Of a DNA stretch of 7,454 nt, positions 5,538 to 7,454 are shown one piece after another. This DNA comes from Candidatus Omnitrophota bacterium (GTDB taxonomy: Bacteria; Omnitrophota; Gorgyraeia; B26-G9), in the NCBI GenBank assembly GCA_003645745.1, contig QNCH01000074.1, forward strand, positions 1 through 7,454, in the 5' to 3' direction. Both the position numbers and the translations under genes were made by a program. The notes beneath the pieces were generated by a model. It made no database searches and was not told the origin of the DNA. It was given only the letters and a program-made list of their open reading frames with translations. How positions within the stretch are numbered: the first letter of the stretch is position 1; each line of letters starts with the position of its first letter.

Positions 5538-5722
5538 ATATACTCAAACGTAATTGGTTTGTAATTTTATGACATTCCCCTGCACTGCATCTTGAAACGT
5601 TCTTCATTCGCAAATTCTTAGGCGCAGCAAGCTGCGCCTGCGGTTTGAATTAGGTCAGAACGTTTCAATCTAGGGCACAGGGAAACGCCTAAATTTTACA
5701 AACCAATTGCGTTTGAGTATAT
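5538..5722 (+). mobile_element. Family 1 MITE-like element, complete copy (185 bp)
   Basis: The left end, ATATACTCAAACGTAATTGG (5538-5557) continuing to about 5569, matches the reverse complement of the right end (5690-5722) with one mismatch in the first 26 bases. The inside carries the GC palindrome GCGCAGC/GCTGCGC (5622-5637) and the stem CGTTTC/GAAACG at 5661-5666/5682-5687. Bases 5592-5721 align without gaps to 1-130. No gene lies inside. The element begins three bases after the family 2 copy ends, so two unrelated elements sit side by side. TA at the borders again suggests TA-specific insertion. Confidence 0.8.
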
Positions 5723-5725
5723 CTT

Positions 5726-5752
5726 ATGAAACAATATTACGTTTGAGTATAT
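5726..5752 (+). repeat. Degenerate family 1 end repeat
   Basis: CGTTTGAGTATAT at 5740-5752 repeats 5710-5722 exactly, 30 bases downstream. The preceding TATGAAACAATATTA resembles the palindrome left arm plus spacer but has several mismatches. It looks like a decayed copy of the palindromes at 4017-4049 and 5835-5867. Confidence 0.5.
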
Positions 5753-5803
5753 GCGGGGGCGCTTCTATGGTTGATTTTTTTGCAAAAACATTCGTATCTA
5801 TCA

Positions 5804-5831
5804 TTGATTTTTTTACATTTTGTGGTATAGT
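5804..5831 (+). promoter_or_regulatory. Putative promoter of the AAA ATPase gene, extended -10
   Basis: TTGATT at 5804-5809, a 16-base spacer and TATAGT at 5826-5831, preceded by TGG (an extended -10 element), form a reasonable sigma-70 promoter. Transcription would begin near 5838, inside the palindrome at 5835-5867, and leave a 5' leader of about 107 bases before the ATG at 5945. Confidence 0.55.
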
Positions 5832-5834
5832 TAA

Positions 5835-5867
5835 TATCTACTCAAACATAATAGGTTTGAGTAGATA
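5835..5867. repeat. Second perfect palindrome, on the predicted start of transcription
   Basis: The 13-base arms TATCTACTCAAAC (5835-5847) and 5855-5867 (exact complement) enclose the spacer ATAATAG, which on the other strand reads CTATTAT and so matches the CTATTAC of the palindrome at 4017-4049. Relative to that copy the arms differ at matching positions on both sides, so symmetry is kept. As DNA it could be an operator; in RNA it would form a hairpin at the extreme 5' end of the leader. Confidence 0.85.
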
Positions 5868-5944
5868 AGAAAATTTTTTTTAATTTGTTTTGTCTTTTTG
5901 TTTCTACTTTTTTTGTCTGGTGACGTTGTGAGTTTGTTAAATTT

Positions 5945-7237
5945 ATGATGAAAAGAAATATTGACCATAGTTTGATTGAATGGAAAGAAAGCAAACAACG
6001 CAAGGCCTTACTTTTGCGGGGAGCAAGGCAAGTTGGCAAGACTTTTTCTATCAGGGTGTTAGCCCAATCTTTTAAATATTTTTTAGAGGTAAATTTTGAA
6101 GAGGATCGAGTTGTAAAGAAAATTTTTGAAGGCTCTCTGGATCCTTTTAATTTATCTGAAAAATTGTCAGCGTATTTTTTAGTGCCTATTATCCCAGGAC
6201 AGACACTATTATTTTTTGATGAGATACAGGCATGTCCAAACGCGTTAAGTTCCTTGCGGTTTTTCTATGAAAAAATGCCTGATTTGCATATTGCGGCAGC
6301 CGGTTCGCTTCTGGAAATGGCTATATCAAAAATAGCTTCTTATGGTGTTGGGCGAATACAGTCTCTTTTTATGTATCCGATGTCTTTTGACGAGTATTTA
6401 GGCGCTTTAGGAGAAAATGTCCTCGTAGATATGAAAAACAGCAAGAAGGTAGAGCCTATTTTTCATGATAAAATAATTAACCATTTAAAAATATTTCATC
6501 TTATCGGCGGGTTACCTGAAATAGTTGGTGAATATGTACGTGCTAAAAATATTTTAAATTGCCAGCAGAAGTTAGGCGATTTATTAGAGTCTTTCAGGGA
6601 CGATTTTGCTAAATATAAAAAACGGGTTGATATTCAGATATTAGATGAGGTGTTTACATCTATTGCTGTTCAATCCGGGCATAAGTTCAAGTATTCCAAT
6701 GTAGATAGCGCGTGTAATCATCGGATATTAAAGCAGGCGTTGGATCTTTTAATCCAGGCTGGATTAGCATATAAGATATATCACAGCGCCGGCCATGGCG
6801 TACCATTGGGGGCAGAAATAAAGAGTAATAGATTTAAAGTTGTATTATTTGATACAGGGATACATTTTCGCATATTAAGTTTAAATAATGCTGATATTCT
6901 TGTTGCTGAAAATATAGATATGATCAATAAAGGCGCTATTGCCGAAGTTTTTGTTGGTAATGAATTTATAAAATCTATGGATCATCGGATTAGAGGACAG
7001 CTCTTTTATTGGCATAATGAAGAAAAAGGAACATCTTCTGAAGTGGATTATCTTATTCAAAGGAAAAATAAAATAATTCCCATTGAAGTTAAATCAGGAA
7101 AAACAGGTAAAATGAAGAGTATGGGGGTATTTTTGAAACAGCATAATTCAGACATTGGAATAAGATTATCATTGGAGAATTTTACCAAACATAATAATAT
7201 ATCAATTATGCCTTTATATGCGGTAAATGTTATTTAA
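5945..7237 (+). CDS. AAA family ATPase with DUF4143 and PD-(D/E)XK-like C-terminus
   Basis: This 430-residue protein belongs to the AAA_14/DUF4143 group, common in uncultivated bacteria and archaea and without an established function. The N-terminal ATPase has Walker A GARQVGKT at 26-33, Walker B LLFFDE at 88-93 and a sensor-like AAGSLLEMA at 118-126. YPMSFDEYL follows, a typical family block. The DUF4143 region includes FDTGIHFRIL. The C-terminus carries EVDYL (Asp368) and PIEVKSG (Glu381, Lys383), with the spacing of a PD-(D/E)XK nuclease-like fold, so DNA binding or cleavage is possible but unproven. The start is ATGATG at 5945, and the second ATG (5948) is equally possible; neither has a clear Shine-Dalgarno sequence. 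The gene has a putative promoter at 5804-5831 with a palindrome on the start site. Family 1 repeats flank it on both sides, which hints at arrival with, or targeting by, mobile DNA. Confidence 0.88.
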   Translation: MMKRNIDHSLIEWKESKQRKALLLRGARQVGKTFSIRVLAQSFKYFLEVNFEEDRVVKKIFEGSLDPFNLSEKLSAYFLVPIIPGQTLLFFDEIQACPNALSSLRFFYEKMPDLHIAAAGSLLEMAISKIASYGVGRIQSLFMYPMSFDEYLGALGENVLVDMKNSKKVEPIFHDKIINHLKIFHLIGGLPEIVGEYVRAKNILNCQQKLGDLLESFRDDFAKYKKRVDIQILDEVFTSIAVQSGHKFKYSNVDSACNHRILKQALDLLIQAGLAYKIYHSAGHGVPLGAEIKSNRFKVVLFDTGIHFRILSLNNADILVAENIDMINKGAIAEVFVGNEFIKSMDHRIRGQLFYWHNEEKGTSSEVDYLIQRKNKIIPIEVKSGKTGKMKSMGVFLKQHNSDIGIRLSLENFTKHNNISIMPLYAVNVI

Positions 7238-7253
7238 ATACTGATTTCTCGAA

Positions 7254-7268
7254 GTGTCTAAGCGACAC
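7254..7268. repeat. Small hairpin after the ATPase gene
   Basis: GTGTC (7254-7258) and GACAC (7264-7268) enclose TAAGC, 17 bases after the ATPase stop. No T-run follows, so it is not called as a terminator. Confidence 0.4.
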
Positions 7269-7273
7269 AATCT

Positions 7274-7336
7274 CCAAACTTCAACGCAGCGAGCTGCGCC
7301 TGCGGTTTGGCTTAGGTCAGATACGTTTGAGTATAT
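7274..7336 (+). mobile_element. Family 1 element remnant with internal deletion
   Basis: Bases 7285-7321 match 5623-5659 with three mismatches in 37, including the palindrome core CGCAGC/GCTGCG. After GGTCAGA the sequence jumps to CGTTTGAGTATAT (7324-7336), identical to the right end at 5710-5722. About 48 bases containing the second stem and most of the right terminal repeat are missing, and no left terminal repeat was found. CCAAAC (7274-7279) pairs with GTTTGG (7305-7310), so the hairpin has a fresh outer stem. Confidence 0.65.
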
Positions 7337-7380
7337 TACTTACCCATTTAAAACTTGAAAGAGCCAAAAAGTATGAGTCG

Positions 7381-7412
7381 AAAAACAGCGGGACAGGCGA
7401 GGGCTGCTTTTT
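7381..7412. terminator. Possible weak, bidirectional terminator
   Basis: AAAAACAGC (7381-7389) can pair with GCTG (7403-7406) plus T residues after a one-base bulge, and a run of eight or nine T follows from 7408. The GC part of the stem is only four pairs with a 13-base loop, so the call is tentative. It would end transcription from the ATPase gene or from a convergent gene beyond the window. Confidence 0.35.
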
Positions 7413-7454
7413 TTTATTTGGAATGACATAAAGACGTGCTAATAAGTGTATAAA

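Noticed and set aside
4017..5867. CRISPR array from recurring ACTCAAAC/GTTTGAG units
   Set aside because: The units are irregularly spaced, occur in both orientations and have no uniform spacers; they are mobile-element ends and palindromes.
5842..6039. Minus-strand open frame of 65 codons
   Set aside because: It overlaps the start of the ATPase gene and the palindrome; its sequence is low-complexity and unlike any known family.
7373..7426. A 17-codon frame near the window end
   Set aside because: It runs through the weak terminator and T-run, and lacks a ribosome site and homology.

Overview
The window looks like an origin-proximal chromosome segment of an AT-rich, probably uncultivated bacterium. 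Two sequence features point there. mnmG is followed by the chromosome-partitioning pair parA-parB, a classic origin-region neighbourhood, and two parS-type centromere sites bracket mnmG. Taxonomy cannot be fixed from this alone. The AT-rich coding style, the long form of nucleoside diphosphate kinase and the AAA/DUF4143 ATPase would suit an Omnitrophota-like member of the PVC group, but that is a tentative guess from general familiarity and not a computed placement.

Layout. Bases 1-130 are the truncated right part of a short non-coding mobile element (called family 1 here). Bases 131-311 hold a perfect parS. Then come mnmG (312-2141), a second parS-like site with one deviating base (2147-2162), parA/soj (2266-3045) and parB/spo0J (3045-3929), which overlap by one base. 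A terminator begins inside the end of parB. The 404-base gap 3930-4333 carries a perfect hairpin palindrome and a copy of a second non-coding element (family 2). ndk (4334-4837) and a VanZ-like membrane protein gene (4892-5368) follow; the latter has a promoter so close to its ATG that its mRNA should be leaderless. The 576-base gap 5369-5944 is packed with an inverted family 2 copy, a complete 185-bp family 1 element, a remnant repeat, a promoter and a second palindrome. An AAA ATPase with a DUF4143/PD-(D/E)XK-like C-terminus (5945-7237) follows, then a deleted family 1 copy and a weak terminator.

How the parts work together. ParB should load on the parS sites and, with ParA, segregate the origin; mnmG sits between the sites as a passenger tRNA-modification gene. 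ndk and vanZ form a small island flanked by oppositely oriented family 2 elements. The most unusual material is non-coding: two families of MITE-like elements with long terminal inverted repeats, and separate palindromes built from the family 1 terminal motif (ACTCAAAC, seven bases, GTTTGAGT). One of these palindromes lies on the predicted transcription start of the ATPase gene. Family 1 copies show a compensatory base change in an internal stem, and the two palindromes show another in their arms. No tRNA, rRNA, CRISPR array or transposase gene was seen.
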